Shown: positions 8,011 through 16,807 of the stretch, piece after piece
Layout: every line of letters starts with the position of its first letter
Position numbering within the stretch: the stretch's first letter is position 1
Source of the DNA: Gemmobacter aquarius
GTDB lineage: Bacteria; Pseudomonadota; Alphaproteobacteria; Rhodobacterales; Rhodobacteraceae
Reading direction: 5' to 3'
Assembly (NCBI RefSeq): GCF_003060865.1
Contig: NZ_CP028918.1
Span: 2,468,001-2,532,000, forward strand
Length of the DNA: 64,000 nt
The notes under the pieces: model-generated
What the model was told of the DNA's origin: nothing
What the model saw: the letters and a program-made list of their open reading frames with translations, nothing else
Database searches by the model: none
Made by a program: the position numbers and the translations under genes

Positions 8011-8328
8011 GTGCGAGTTTCTATCTGTTCCCTCCTCCTGATCGCCTCGGTGACTCTCCCTGTCGCAGCCAGGGCCGATAGCTTGGACTGCAAGAAAATA
8101 GCGTGGCACGCGCAGTTGGTCATGACGGTTCGCCAGATGGACGGTGATATCAATAAAGCGTTCGATATGGTCACCAAGGAAGCATGGCCGTTAGGTCGTG
8201 AGATGGTTCGGGAAGCATATGAGCTGCCGATCATGTCGGCCGCTGAGCGCAGGCGCTCACTCTCGACGCCGTCGAAATCGTTCTCGAACGAATGGGGTCG
8301 CCGCTGCCTCGCTGGCGAGCTGAACTAG
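8011..8328 (+). CDS. Small exported protein of unknown function
   Basis: 105 residues with a GTG start; AAGGAA lies about 8 bases upstream. The N-terminus VRVSICSLLLIASVTLPVAARA is a clear Sec signal peptide ending in an AxA-type site near residue 22. The mature part is about 83 residues, with two cysteines (LDCKK and RRCLAG) that could form a disulfide, and it is rich in charged residues. No family recognised. Base composition is less GC-rich than its neighbours, and it follows a phage repressor remnant, so it is probably imported phage or island DNA. Confidence 0.6.
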   Translation: MRVSICSLLLIASVTLPVAARADSLDCKKIAWHAQLVMTVRQMDGDINKAFDMVTKEAWPLGREMVREAYELPIMSAAERRRSLSTPSKSFSNEWGRRCLAGELN

Positions 8329-8955
8329 CCAAAATCAGTTCCATGTTCGCGGCGCTCCGCCGCTGCCGCCGCGACAGGCAATCCTACATCTTTTCAGGCA
8401 CTTATGCCGAACATGGAACTGGCGTATGAACTTTACGCACGATTTCCATGTTCCGCCTTCACGCGCAGCTCGGTTTTGCCCGCCAAACGACCGATAAGTC
8501 GGCCTTTAAACCCTGTTTTACTTGGCTTTAAAGGCCTCTTTCGGCGCGGCTGGAAAAGCTTCATGCAGCCGCCCGACCAGCACGCCTCGGCCCCTTATGC
8601 AATTCATGCACCCATCGTCTCACACGCCGCGCAAACCCGCCCAACCCCTTGAAGTCACGCGCGTTTTCGCAGGTTCCCACCCATTACCGCTTATTCCCGC
8701 GTCACTGCAGATATGTCTGTCAACGCACAGCCGGTGAACTGGGTTCGAAAGACCGCTTCGCCCTCGTATCCGGACCCCGAAAGGTGGCAAGGCCGCCTCG
8801 CTCCGCACGATCCGCAAACACGCTACAGGCCCAGACGTCGCCACCGCGCCGGTCTGCGACAGGAAGAGCCATCGCAACCGCTCGACATCGAAAGCCCGCC
8901 GCTCAGCACCACCTCACAGCGCACCGCCGCGCAATGACAACCTCCCGTGCAGACA
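8329..8955. other. Non-coding stretch with two inverted repeats
   Basis: About 630 bases without a convincing gene. It holds a perfect 14-bp inverted repeat CAGTTCCATGTTCG (8336-8349) / CGAACATGGAACTG (8408-8421), with a further CCATGTTC at 8447-8454. It also holds a perfect 10-bp inverted repeat GGCCTTTAAA (8501-8510) / TTTAAAGGCC (8527-8536). From 8540 to 8955 I see nothing distinct. It lies between the phage remnant and the rhomboid gene and may be the decayed edge of an inserted element. Confidence 0.5.
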
Positions 8956-9723
8956 TCAGCCGTCCCACGGCCCTCTCTCCCGCCGACGCGCCACCCGGGG
9001 CAAACGGCTCCGCGACAACGGATAAACCGCCTCGGGATGCGGCGGTGCGCCGTCTGTTACACTCCAGAACCTCACCCCGCCAATCCGCAGGAACACCGGA
9101 AAGGCCAGCCCCACACCCGCGACAAAGCCCCCCACATGCGCCCAATAGGCCACGCCACCCGCATCGGTCGGCGTCGTCGCCCCGCTGAACAGTTGCAAGC
9201 CGAACCAGACACCCAGCACGATCCATGCCGGGATCGGAAACACCTTGAAGAACACGATGAAGATAAACAGCACATCGACGCGGGCCTTGGGGTAAAGCAG
9301 CAGATACCCCCCCAACACCCCCGCGATCGCCCCCGAGGCCCCTACCATCGGCACCAATGACGCCGGATCGGCCGCCATCTGCGCCAAGGCCGCGGCCAGC
9401 CCCGCGCCAAGGTAGAAGGCAAGGAACCGCCCGTGTCCCATGCGGTCTTCCATATTGTCGCCAAAGACATGCAGGAACAGCATGTTGCCCAGCAGATGCA
9501 TCCAGCCGCCATGCAGGAACATGCTGGTGGCAAAGGTCCAATACCCCTCGCCAAAGGCGATCCGCGCCGGAACAAGCCCCCATTGCATGAAGAACTGCCC
9601 GATCGCCCGCTCAGACCCAAGCCCGTACCAATAGGTCAGAAAGATCGCCACATTCAGCACGATCAGCAAGCGCGTCACATGGGGTGTGCGCCCCGAAGGG
9701 TTATGATCGCGGATCGGAAACAT
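8956..9723 (-). CDS. Rhomboid-family intramembrane serine protease
   Basis: Cleaves transmembrane segments inside the lipid bilayer. The 255 residues have about six membrane helices (first at about 18-34). Rhomboid landmarks: HLLGN at 76-80 (oxyanion H76, N80), the nucleophile in GASGAIAG (S130) and the dyad His in YWAHVGGF (H196). The start at ATG 9723 gives MFPIRDHNPSGR, the usual N-terminus of alphaproteobacterial rhomboids; the longer in-frame version would read through the REP-like repeat at 9808. No strong Shine-Dalgarno. Substrate unknown. Confidence 0.9.
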   Translation of the reverse strand: MFPIRDHNPSGRTPHVTRLLIVLNVAIFLTYWYGLGSERAIGQFFMQWGLVPARIAFGEGYWTFATSMFLHGGWMHLLGNMLFLHVFGDNMEDRMGHGRFLAFYLGAGLAAALAQMAADPASLVPMVGASGAIAGVLGGYLLLYPKARVDVLFIFIVFFKVFPIPAWIVLGVWFGLQLFSGATTPTDAGGVAYWAHVGGFVAGVGLAFPVFLRIGGVRFWSVTDGAPPHPEAVYPLSRSRLPRVARRRERGPWDG

Positions 9724-9807
9724 GACGCAACGCTTCCCGATCCGCAGCCCTTCGTCAAGACGGCCTTGGCCCGTCCGGCAGCGTGCGACATCACGAACCT
9801 GCCGCCC

Positions 9808-9832
9808 GTAGGGTGGGTGCTCCGCACCCACC
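9808..9832 (+). repeat. Short REP-like palindrome
   Basis: GTAGGGTGGGTGCTCCGCAC followed by CCACC, a hairpin with stem GGTGGGTGC-type pairing. It shares the first 12 bases, including the GTAG head, with the palindromes flanking the RayT gene at 1451-1969. This is a third, solitary copy, in the gap between the rhomboid and putA genes. Confidence 0.65.
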
Positions 9833-9838
9833 GCCCCG

Positions 9839-9882
9839 GTCAGGCCCCAGTCAGGCCCCGGTCAAGTCCCCGTCAGGCCCCC
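9839..9882. repeat. 11-bp tandem repeat at the 3' end of putA
   Basis: Four tandem units of GTCAGGCCCC plus one variable base at 9839, 9850, 9861 and 9872; the third unit is degenerate (GTCAAGTCCCC). The last unit overlaps the putA stop codon at 9873-9875, so slippage there could change the gene's end. It directly abuts the REP-like palindrome. Confidence 0.8.
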
Positions 9883-12800
9883 GAAACCTCGACCAGAAGT
9901 TGCGCGTTGCCGCCCGAAGCCGTGGTGTCGATGCAGACATGCCGCTCGAGCATCGCATGGCCCGCATCCGGTATCCCGCCGATCAGCGGCAGGATCGGCC
10001 CCTTGCGCTGCGCCAAAGCCCGCGCATAGGCCCGCCCGGTCCCCGCATCACCCCACCAGACAGCGCCGGCAATATCCAACCGCTCCAGCGCCGAAGCCTC
10101 CAGCGAACAAGCCTCCACCGCCTGCCCGCCCAGTGCCCGCAGCGCCTCGGCCTGCCGCCTCGCCGCAGCCTCCCCCGGCCCGAGGCACAGCACAGCGCCC
10201 CGTGCCACCGAGGTCAGGCGGTTCGACTCTCCCGTAGGCCCCGGCAAGGCGATGGCATCTCCCGCCACCGGCGCAGGCAAGGCGCGCAGCGCCACTGCCA
10301 CATCGGCCTCGGTCGCCACGCGATCCGCTGCGCCCGCCTCTCCGGCAACCGCCGTGAACCGCGCCAGATAATGCGGCCCGCCCGCCTTTGGCCCCGTGCC
10401 GGAAAGCCCCTCGCCCCCGAAAGGCTGCGACCCCACGACCGCCCCGATCTGGTTGCGGTTCACGTAAGTATTGCCGACCCGCAACCGCTCGACGATCCGC
10501 TGCACGCGGTCATCGATCCGCGTGTGCAAGCCAAAGGTCAGCCCGTAGCCCGTCGCGTTCACCGCATCGATCACCGCGTCGATCTCCGATGCCGCGAACC
10601 GCGCCACATGCAGAACGGGGCCGAAAATCTCGCCCGGCAGATCGGCGATCCCCCCCACGCGGATAACGACCGGCCCGATGAAACACCCCTCCGGCGCGGG
10701 CATTTCCTTCAGCACTCGCCCCTCGGCCCGCGCTTTGGCCACATAGGCCGCAATCCCCGCCTGTGCCTCGGCGTCGATCACCGGACCCACATCGGTCGCC
10801 AAATCCCACGGATCGCCCGGCGCCAGATCGTCCATCGCGCCGAACAGCATCTCTTCGACTGCCCCCGCCACATCTTCCTGCACATAAAGACAGCGCAACG
10901 CCGAACACCGCTGCCCCGCCGACTGGAAGGCTGACGCCAGCACATCGCGCACCGCCTGCTCGGGCAGGGCCGTCGAATCGACCAGCATCGCATTCAACCC
11001 GCCGGTTTCCGCGATCAGCGGCGCTGTCGGGTCCATGTGCTCGGCCATCGCGCGCCGGATTGCCAAGGCCGTCTCGGTCGATCCGGTAAAGGCCACGCCC
11101 GCAACCCGCGCATCGCTCGTCAGCGCCCGCCCGACAACCGCCCCGTCCCCCGGCAGCAGTTGCAGCGCGGTTGCGGGAACCCCCGCCTGTCGCAGCAATT
11201 CCACCGCCAATGCCGCGACAAGCGGCGTCTGCTCGGCAGGCTTTGCCAGCACAGCATTGCCCGCCGCCAAAGCCGCCGCAATCTGCCCCGTGAAGATCGC
11301 CAGCGGAAAATTCCACGGCGAGATACAGGTGAACACTCCCCGCGCCGGAGCCTTCACCCCTTCCGCCCCCGCCGCGTAATAGCGCAGGAAATCCACCGCC
11401 TCGCGCAATTCGCCAACCGCATCGGCCAGCGTCTTGCCCGCCTCGCGCGCCAGAAGCGCAAAGATGGCACCGAACTCGGCCTCATAAAGATCAGCCGCAC
11501 GCTTCAGCACCGCCGCACGCTCGGCCGCAGCCGCCGCCCAAGGCTCGGCCAGCCGCAGCGCGGTTTCCACGTCCGGCACGCCCGCATCGACCACATGCCC
11601 GACCAGCGCGCCCGTCGCCGGATTGCGGACCTCGCGCCGCAACCCGCCCACGGGACGCCCCGCCACCATCGGCCCGGCCTCGAACAACCGCGCCTCATGC
11701 GGCCCCCGCGCCGCCTCGATCGCGGCCAGATCGACCGCATCGGTCAAATCCCAGCCCTTGGAATTGCCCCGCGCCCCGAACAGCGCAGGCCCCGTCTTGA
11801 TGGCAGGGCTGGGCACCACCGCCACCGCCTCCATCGCCGTCAACGGGCATGCCGCCACCACAGCCGGAGGCACCTCGTCATTCACGATCTGGTTGACGAA
11901 AGACGAATTCGCCCCGTTCTCCAGCAGCCGCCGCACCAGATAGGCCAGCAAATCGCGATGCGCCCCGACAGGCGCATAAATCCGGCAGCGCGTGCCATGA
12001 TCGGTCAGCACAAGGTCATGCAGCCGCTCGCCCATTCCGTGCAGGCGCTGGAATTCAAAGGCCCGCTTGTCACCCGCCATGTCCAGAATCGCGGCCACCG
12101 TATGCGCGTTATGCGTGGCAAATTGCGGATAGACCCTGTCCACCATCCCGAGCAGCTTTTTCGCGTTGGCGATATAGCTTACATCGGTTGCCTGCTTGCG
12201 GGTGAACACCGGAAACGAGGCCAACCCCAGAACCTGCGCCCGCTTCACCTCGGCGTCCCAATAGGCCCCCTTGACCAAGCGCACCATGATCTTGCGATCA
12301 AAACGCACTGCCAGATCGTAAAGCCAGTCGATCACCGCCCCCGCGCGGCGGCCATAAGCCTGAACGACGACCCCGAACCCGTCCCAACCCTTCAGCGCCG
12401 GATCGGACAGCACCGCCTCGATCACTTCCAAAGACAGCGCCAGACGGTCCGCCTCCTCGGCATCGATGTTGAACCCCAGCCCCGCCGCCTTGGCCAATCC
12501 CGCCAAAGCCCGCACGCGCGGCACCAGCTCCTCCATCACCCGCGCCCGCTTTGCGACCTCATAGCGCGGATGCAAGGCCGACAGCTTGACCGAAATTCCC
12601 GGATTTTCGCGGATGTCCCGCCCCTTGGCAGCAGCGGCAATCGCCGTGATCGCCTTGGAATAGGACAGATGATACCGCCGCGCATCGCCTTCGGTGCGTG
12701 CAGCCTCGCCCAACATGTCGTAGCTGTAGCTATACCCCTTGCCCTCAAGCTCGGTCGCGCGCTTCATCGCGGCTTCGATGGTCTCGCCCAACACGAACTG

Positions 12801-13310
12801 CCGCCCCATCTCCTTCATCGCCTGCGCCACCGCCCGCCGGATCACCGGCTCGCCCAGCCGCTTCACCGCCGCCCGCAAATGCCCCACCACGCCAGGCTCG
12901 CGGTCTTCCAGGACCTTGCCCGTCAGCATCAACGCCCAGGTCGAGGCGTTGACCAGCGACGACGCCGATTTGCCCAGATGCCGCCCCCAATCGCTCGGCG
13001 CTATCTTGTCCTCGATCAGCGCATCCATCGTCTCGGCATCGGGCACGCGCAAAAGCGCCTCGGCCAGACACATCAGCGCAATGCCTTCTTCCGTCGAAAG
13101 ACCATATTCCGCGAGGAACACCTCCATCAGGCCGGGCTTCACGCTGGCCCTGATCCGCGTCACCAGATCGGCACCCGCGTCGGTAATCCGTGCCCGCGCC
13201 GCCGCGTCAAGGTCTGCCGCGTCGATAAGCCGACGCACCAGCGCCGCCTCGTCAGCCAGCGACTGGGTTTCGATGATGGTCCAAGGTGTCACAGCAGCGT
13301 CGCGGGGCAT
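9873..13310 (-). CDS. putA: Bifunctional proline dehydrogenase / P5C dehydrogenase
   Basis: Oxidises proline to glutamate: an FAD-dependent proline dehydrogenase barrel (about residues 150-470), then an NAD-dependent aldehyde dehydrogenase (about 560-1000), joined for substrate channelling, and a shorter C-terminal tail. 1145 residues, a PutA of the longer type. Visible motifs: the PRODH stretch RLVKGAYWDAEVKRAQ, the ALDH Rossmann and Glu region IAETGGLNA, and the catalytic Cys in GQRCSALR. No N-terminal ribbon-helix-helix is seen, so it should not repress itself; the divergent Lrp-type putR takes that role. ATG 13310 is chosen because AAGGA lies 7-8 bases upstream; GTG 13331 lacks one. Confidence 0.97.
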   Translation of the reverse strand: MPRDAAVTPWTIIETQSLADEAALVRRLIDAADLDAAARARITDAGADLVTRIRASVKPGLMEVFLAEYGLSTEEGIALMCLAEALLRVPDAETMDALIEDKIAPSDWGRHLGKSASSLVNASTWALMLTGKVLEDREPGVVGHLRAAVKRLGEPVIRRAVAQAMKEMGRQFVLGETIEAAMKRATELEGKGYSYSYDMLGEAARTEGDARRYHLSYSKAITAIAAAAKGRDIRENPGISVKLSALHPRYEVAKRARVMEELVPRVRALAGLAKAAGLGFNIDAEEADRLALSLEVIEAVLSDPALKGWDGFGVVVQAYGRRAGAVIDWLYDLAVRFDRKIMVRLVKGAYWDAEVKRAQVLGLASFPVFTRKQATDVSYIANAKKLLGMVDRVYPQFATHNAHTVAAILDMAGDKRAFEFQRLHGMGERLHDLVLTDHGTRCRIYAPVGAHRDLLAYLVRRLLENGANSSFVNQIVNDEVPPAVVAACPLTAMEAVAVVPSPAIKTGPALFGARGNSKGWDLTDAVDLAAIEAARGPHEARLFEAGPMVAGRPVGGLRREVRNPATGALVGHVVDAGVPDVETALRLAEPWAAAAAERAAVLKRAADLYEAEFGAIFALLAREAGKTLADAVGELREAVDFLRYYAAGAEGVKAPARGVFTCISPWNFPLAIFTGQIAAALAAGNAVLAKPAEQTPLVAALAVELLRQAGVPATALQLLPGDGAVVGRALTSDARVAGVAFTGSTETALAIRRAMAEHMDPTAPLIAETGGLNAMLVDSTALPEQAVRDVLASAFQSAGQRCSALRCLYVQEDVAGAVEEMLFGAMDDLAPGDPWDLATDVGPVIDAEAQAGIAAYVAKARAEGRVLKEMPAPEGCFIGPVVIRVGGIADLPGEIFGPVLHVARFAASEIDAVIDAVNATGYGLTFGLHTRIDDRVQRIVERLRVGNTYVNRNQIGAVVGSQPFGGEGLSGTGPKAGGPHYLARFTAVAGEAGAADRVATEADVAVALRALPAPVAGDAIALPGPTGESNRLTSVARGAVLCLGPGEAAARRQAEALRALGGQAVEACSLEASALERLDIAGAVWWGDAGTGRAYARALAQRKGPILPLIGGIPDAGHAMLERHVCIDTTASGGNAQLLVEVSGA

Positions 13311-13369
13311 GGCAATATTCCTTCGTTTCACCTATCATACCTCAGGTTCCACAGGCCGTTTTCCCCATT

Positions 13370-13386
13370 GCTGCCATTATTGCAGC
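13370..13386. promoter_or_regulatory. Candidate PutR operator (palindrome)
   Basis: GCTGC-CATTATT-GCAGC, a perfect 5-bp inverted repeat with a 7-bp AT-rich centre, in the putA/putR divergent region. Lrp-family regulators bind such AT-centred palindromes. Inferred from position. Confidence 0.45.
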
Positions 13387-13414
13387 CGGATCGGCCGATC
13401 TTTCAGGCTTTGCC

Positions 13415-13891
13415 ATGTCAAACAGCCCATCCCGCCCCGCCCGCGTCGATCTCGACCGGTTCGACGATGCGATCATCCGCGTCCTCTCCACCGATGGCCG
13501 CATTTCCGCGACCGAACTCGCCCGACGCATCGGCCTGTCGAAATCCCCCACCCAGGCCCGCATGAAGCGCCTCGAAGAGGCAGGGGTGATCACCGGCTAC
13601 CGCGCCATGCTCGAACCCATCCGCATGGGCCAAGCCCATGTCGCCTTCGTCGAGGTCCGCCTGTCGGACACCCGCGAAGCCGCCTTGCAGGCCTTCAACA
13701 AAGCTGTCCTTGCGGTGCCCGAAGTCGAGCAATGCCACATGATCGCCAGCCGCTTCGACTACCTGCTCAAGGTCCGAACCTCCGACATACAGGATTACCG
13801 CCGCGTGCTCGCCGAACGCATCTCGGCCCTGCCGCATGTCGCCTCGACATCCACCTATGTCGCGATGGAAGCCGTTAAAGATTTGTTCTGA
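13415..13891 (+). CDS. putR: Lrp/AsnC-family regulator of proline use
   Basis: Activates putA in response to proline in characterised alphaproteobacteria. The 158 residues have an AsnC-type HTH (about 10-60: DLDRFDDAIIRVLSTDGRIS, then ATELARRIGLSKSPTQARMKR) and a RAM ligand/oligomerisation domain (about 70-150, with SRFDYLLKVRTSD). The start at ATG 13415 gives the usual short Lrp N-terminus; the extended in-frame version would overlap the divergent putA. Transcribed away from putA. Confidence 0.9.
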   Translation: MSNSPSRPARVDLDRFDDAIIRVLSTDGRISATELARRIGLSKSPTQARMKRLEEAGVITGYRAMLEPIRMGQAHVAFVEVRLSDTREAALQAFNKAVLAVPEVEQCHMIASRFDYLLKVRTSDIQDYRRVLAERISALPHVASTSTYVAMEAVKDLF

Positions 13892-13964
13892 CCTTTCGGC
13901 TAGCTTGCTCTGGCACGGGTCTTGCACACCAAGGCCCGTAACTTTCCGGTTCGAAAGCGTTGCG

Positions 13965-15035
13965 ATGCCAGATCATATCCTTCTGCACATCGGCATGCAC
14001 AAGACCGGCACCACGGCGCTGCAACACGCGCTTCATGACTATGATGACGGCCAGATCCGCTATGCCCGGCTCGGCCACTCGAACCATTCGATCCCCGTTG
14101 TCACCTGCTTCGCCTCTGAACCGCACCGCTACCACGTGTGGAAGCGCATCGGCGCCACGCGCCAAGAGGTCGCCCGCAAAGTCGCCTTCTGCCGCGAGCG
14201 GCTTGAGTCAGAACTCGCCCTCCCGCGCAAGCGCCTGCTCTTCGTAGGCGAGGAGATCTCGCTGCTGCCCACCGCCGCCGTCACCGCGCTTTCGGCAACC
14301 TTGCACAGATCCGGCGCCGAGATTTCGGTTCTGGCCTACCTGCGCGACCCGTTGGGCTACGTTACATCCGCGTTCCAGCAACAGGTCCGCGGCGGGCAAG
14401 CGTGCTACACCTTGCCCCGCCCCTATTACCGCCAGCGGTTCGAGAAATTCACAGCGATCTTCGGTCGCAATGCAGTTTCCTTCCGGGCCTACGCCCCCGA
14501 ACGCACCGCAGGCTGGTCGATCATCTCCGACTACTCCGGTGCCGCGGGCCTTCCCCCGCGTGCGCTGGCCGATTGTCGCTCAAATCCTTCGCTGCCCCTC
14601 GATGCGGTCCGCCTGCTCCACCTCTTCAACCGCACCAACCCGCAGATCGGCAGCGAAACCGGCCTTGCTGCGCGCAGCGCGCTGATCTCCTATCTCGCAG
14701 CATGTTTCACGACCCGCTTCACCATCGACCCCGGCATCGTTGCCGCAGTCGTCGACGCAGATGAATTGGCATGGGTGGAAGACACGACAGGCATCCCGCT
14801 TCGGGCGGTTCCGGGCGCGACCGACCCGACACGGGCCGAAGCCGCGCTTGCTGCCTATCTTGATGACATCCCGCCCCAGGCGATCGACCGCCTGCGCCAT
14901 GACCTGTCGCTCCGCTCCATTCCGCACGATTCCGGCGACGACGCCGCAAGCCTCGTTTCGAAACTCTACGCTGGCTTGCTCGCCGCACAGGAAGCGGCCC
15001 GCACCACGCCCGCGCCAAAAAGCGCTTCGGCCTGA
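13965..15035 (+). CDS. Sulfotransferase-like P-loop protein
   Basis: 356 residues. The N-terminal HIGMHKTGTTALQ (8-20) is the 5'-phosphosulfate-binding P-loop of PAPS-dependent sulfotransferases, and AYLRDPLGYVTSAFQQ near 125-140 fits the 3'-phosphate-binding region (R-D-P). It would transfer sulfate from PAPS to a carbohydrate or other acceptor; the acceptor is unknown and the middle and C-terminal parts are divergent. ATG 13965 is chosen because an earlier in-frame start would overlap putR and add low-complexity sequence. Stands alone before tRNA-Leu. Confidence 0.65.
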   Translation: MPDHILLHIGMHKTGTTALQHALHDYDDGQIRYARLGHSNHSIPVVTCFASEPHRYHVWKRIGATRQEVARKVAFCRERLESELALPRKRLLFVGEEISLLPTAAVTALSATLHRSGAEISVLAYLRDPLGYVTSAFQQQVRGGQACYTLPRPYYRQRFEKFTAIFGRNAVSFRAYAPERTAGWSIISDYSGAAGLPPRALADCRSNPSLPLDAVRLLHLFNRTNPQIGSETGLAARSALISYLAACFTTRFTIDPGIVAAVVDADELAWVEDTTGIPLRAVPGATDPTRAEAALAAYLDDIPPQAIDRLRHDLSLRSIPHDSGDDAASLVSKLYAGLLAAQEAARTTPAPKSASA

Positions 15036-15091
15036 CAAGCCCCGCACGCAGCAGGTGCCTGCAAGATCAGGCTGCTCGTCCGTGAAACCAC

Positions 15092-15177
15092 TGGTGCCCG
15101 CGGCGAGAATCGAACTCGCACGGCCTTTCGGCCTAAAGATTTTAAGTCTTCTGTGTCTACCGTTCCACCACGCGGGC
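15092..15177 (-). tRNA. tRNA-Leu (anticodon UAA)
   Basis: 86 nt including an encoded CCA. Acceptor stem GCCCGCG / CGCGGGC, D-arm, anticodon stem GAAGA/TCTTT with loop CTTAAAA (anticodon TAA), a long class II variable arm (GGCC-GAAA-GGCC) and T-arm GCGAG-TTCGATT-CTCGC. All elements are present, so it is functional. Confidence 0.97.
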
Positions 15178-15310
15178 CGCAGCGTGGATGGTCGCTACCA
15201 ATCTTTCCCGCGCCGGTAAACCCCGCCCGCAAATGCAGGCTGAAACCGCGGCCTCCGTTGCCCCTCCGGCCCGCTCGTCGCCACCAGACCCCGATGCCGC
15301 AGCGCAGCGA

Positions 15311-15340
15311 TTGACAGCGCCAAAACTGCGGTCCCATATA
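15311..15340 (+). promoter_or_regulatory. Sigma-70-type promoter upstream of scoAB
   Basis: A perfect -35 hexamer TTGACA at 15311-15316 and a -10-like CATATA at 15335-15340 (18-bp spacer), about 30 bases upstream of the scoA start. Predicted by eye. Confidence 0.55.
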
Positions 15341-15369
15341 CCCGCCGACAGTCCGGAGAGAGAACCGCA

Positions 15370-16074
15370 ATGAAAAAAGTCTATCCAAGCGCCAGTGCCG
15401 CGCTCGACGCTGTGCTGTTCGACGGCATGACCATCGCATCTGGCGGCTTCGGCCTTTGCGGCATCCCCGAACTCCTTATCGCCGCCATCCGCGCCGCAGG
15501 CACCAAAGACCTGATCGTCGCCTCGAACAACGCAGGCGTCGACGGCTTCGGGCTCGGCGTCCTCCTGGAAAGCAGGCAGGTCAAAAAGATGATCTCGTCC
15601 TACGTGGGCGAAAACGCCGAATTCATGCGCCAGTACCTCTCGGGCGAACTCGACCTCGAATTCACCCCCCAAGGCACCCTTGCCGAACGCATGCGCGCAG
15701 GTGGCGCGGGCATCCCCGGCTTTTACACCCGCACCGGTGTCGGCACCGTCATAGCCGAGGGCAAGGAACACAAAGACTTCGACGGCAAGACCTACATCCT
15801 CGAACGCGCCATCAACGCCGACCTCTCCATCGTCAAAGCGTGGAAGGCCGACCCGTCAGGCAACCTCGTCTTCCGCAAGACCGCCCGCAACTTCAACCCG
15901 CCCGCCGCCACCTGTGGCAAGATCTGCGTGGCCGAGGTCGAAGAAATCGTCCCCCTCGGATCGCTCGACCCCGACACCATCCACCTGCCCGGCATCTACG
16001 TGCACCGCATCGTGCAGGGGCAGCACGAGAAACGGATCGAACAGCGCACCACCCGTAAGAAGGAAACCGCATAA
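15370..16074 (+). CDS. scoA: Succinyl-CoA:3-ketoacid CoA-transferase, subunit A
   Basis: Alpha subunit of SCOT, which moves CoA from succinyl-CoA to acetoacetate for ketone-body use. 234 residues. The CoA-binding glycine-rich loop [11 protein letters not shown] is at 24-34, followed by [11 protein letters not shown] near 54-64 and [21 protein letters not shown] lies upstream of the ATG. Its TAA stop shares one base with the scoB start (TAATG), so the subunits are translationally coupled for 1:1 output. Confidence 0.95.
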   Translation: MKKVYPSASAALDAVLFDGMTIASGGFGLCGIPELLIAAIRAAGTKDLIVASNNAGVDGFGLGVLLESRQVKKMISSYVGENAEFMRQYLSGELDLEFTPQGTLAERMRAGGAGIPGFYTRTGVGTVIAEGKEHKDFDGKTYILERAINADLSIVKAWKADPSGNLVFRKTARNFNPPAATCGKICVAEVEEIVPLGSLDPDTIHLPGIYVHRIVQGQHEKRIEQRTTRKKETA

Positions 16075-16700
16075 TGTGGGACCGCAACCAGATGGCCGCC
16101 CGCGCGGCGCAGGAACTGCAAGACGGCTGGTATGTGAACCTCGGCATCGGCATCCCGACGCTGGTGGCCAACTACATTCCCAAAGGCATCGAGGTCACGC
16201 TGCAATCGGAAAACGGCATGCTCGGCATGGGGCCATTTCCGTATGAGGGCGAAGAAGATCCCGACCTGATCAACGCCGGAAAACAAACCATCACCGAACT
16301 GCCGCAAACCGCCTTCTTCGACTCTGCCCAAAGCTTCGCCATGATCCGCGGCGGCAAGATCGCCATGGCCATCCTCGGCGCGATGGAAGTGGCCGAAAAC
16401 GGCGACCTCGCGAACTGGATGATCCCCGGCAAGCTGGTCAAGGGCATGGGCGGGGCGATGGACCTCGTGGCAGGCGTGGGCCGCGTGGTCGTCGTCATGG
16501 ACCACACCTCGAAACACGGCGAGTCAAAGGTTCTCAAATCCTGCACCCTGCCCCTCACCGGCCAAGGCGTCGTCAACCGCATCATCACCAACCTCGGCGT
16601 CCTCGACGTGGTGCCGGGCGGGCTGAAGCTGGTCGAACTCGCCGATGGCGTGACCGAAGCCGAACTGCGGGCGGCAACCGAAGCCACGCTCGTCGCCTGA
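16074..16700 (+). CDS. scoB: Succinyl-CoA:3-ketoacid CoA-transferase, subunit B
   Basis: Beta subunit carrying the catalytic glutamate that forms the enzyme-CoA thioester: SENGMLGMGP with E46. 208 residues, normal length. Other landmarks: VNLGIGIPTLVANYIP at 21-36 and GGAMDLVAGVGRVVVVMDHT near 126-145. Coupled to scoA by TAATG. Followed by a strong GC hairpin at 16704-16744 that probably ends the operon. Confidence 0.95.
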   Translation: MWDRNQMAARAAQELQDGWYVNLGIGIPTLVANYIPKGIEVTLQSENGMLGMGPFPYEGEEDPDLINAGKQTITELPQTAFFDSAQSFAMIRGGKIAMAILGAMEVAENGDLANWMIPGKLVKGMGGAMDLVAGVGRVVVVMDHTSKHGESKVLKSCTLPLTGQGVVNRIITNLGVLDVVPGGLKLVELADGVTEAELRAATEATLVA

Positions 16701-16703
16701 CCG

Positions 16704-16744
16704 CCCCCTCCCCCTGCCAAGGGGGAGGGCCGGGGTGGGGGTGG
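16704..16744 (+). repeat. GC-hairpin repeat (CCCTCCCC...GGGGAGGGCCGGGGTGGGG), copy 1
   Basis: CCCTCCCCCTGCCAAGGGGGAGGG forms a long perfect stem and is followed by CCGGGGTGGGGGTGG. Related sequences lie after other plus-strand genes at 59081-59124, 59788-59813 and 59883-59920. There is no U-tract, so it may act as an RNA stabiliser or Rho-assisted end rather than a classical terminator. Confidence 0.7.
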
Positions 16745-16807
16745 CCCCGGAAACACCGGCGCGGGCCTTCGCAAAGGCCCGGCCCTCCAGCAGACCAAAG
16801 GCATTGC

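Noticed and set aside
8649-9188. Plus-strand gene between 8.6 and 9.2 kb
   Set aside because: Arg/Pro/His-rich translation overlapping the rhomboid C-terminus; no start signal or domain.
11037-13565. Long plus-strand open frame opposite putA (over 800 codons)
   Set aside because: It is the mirror frame of putA in GC-rich DNA: Arg/His/Pro-rich translation with no domain, while the minus strand encodes a complete PutA.
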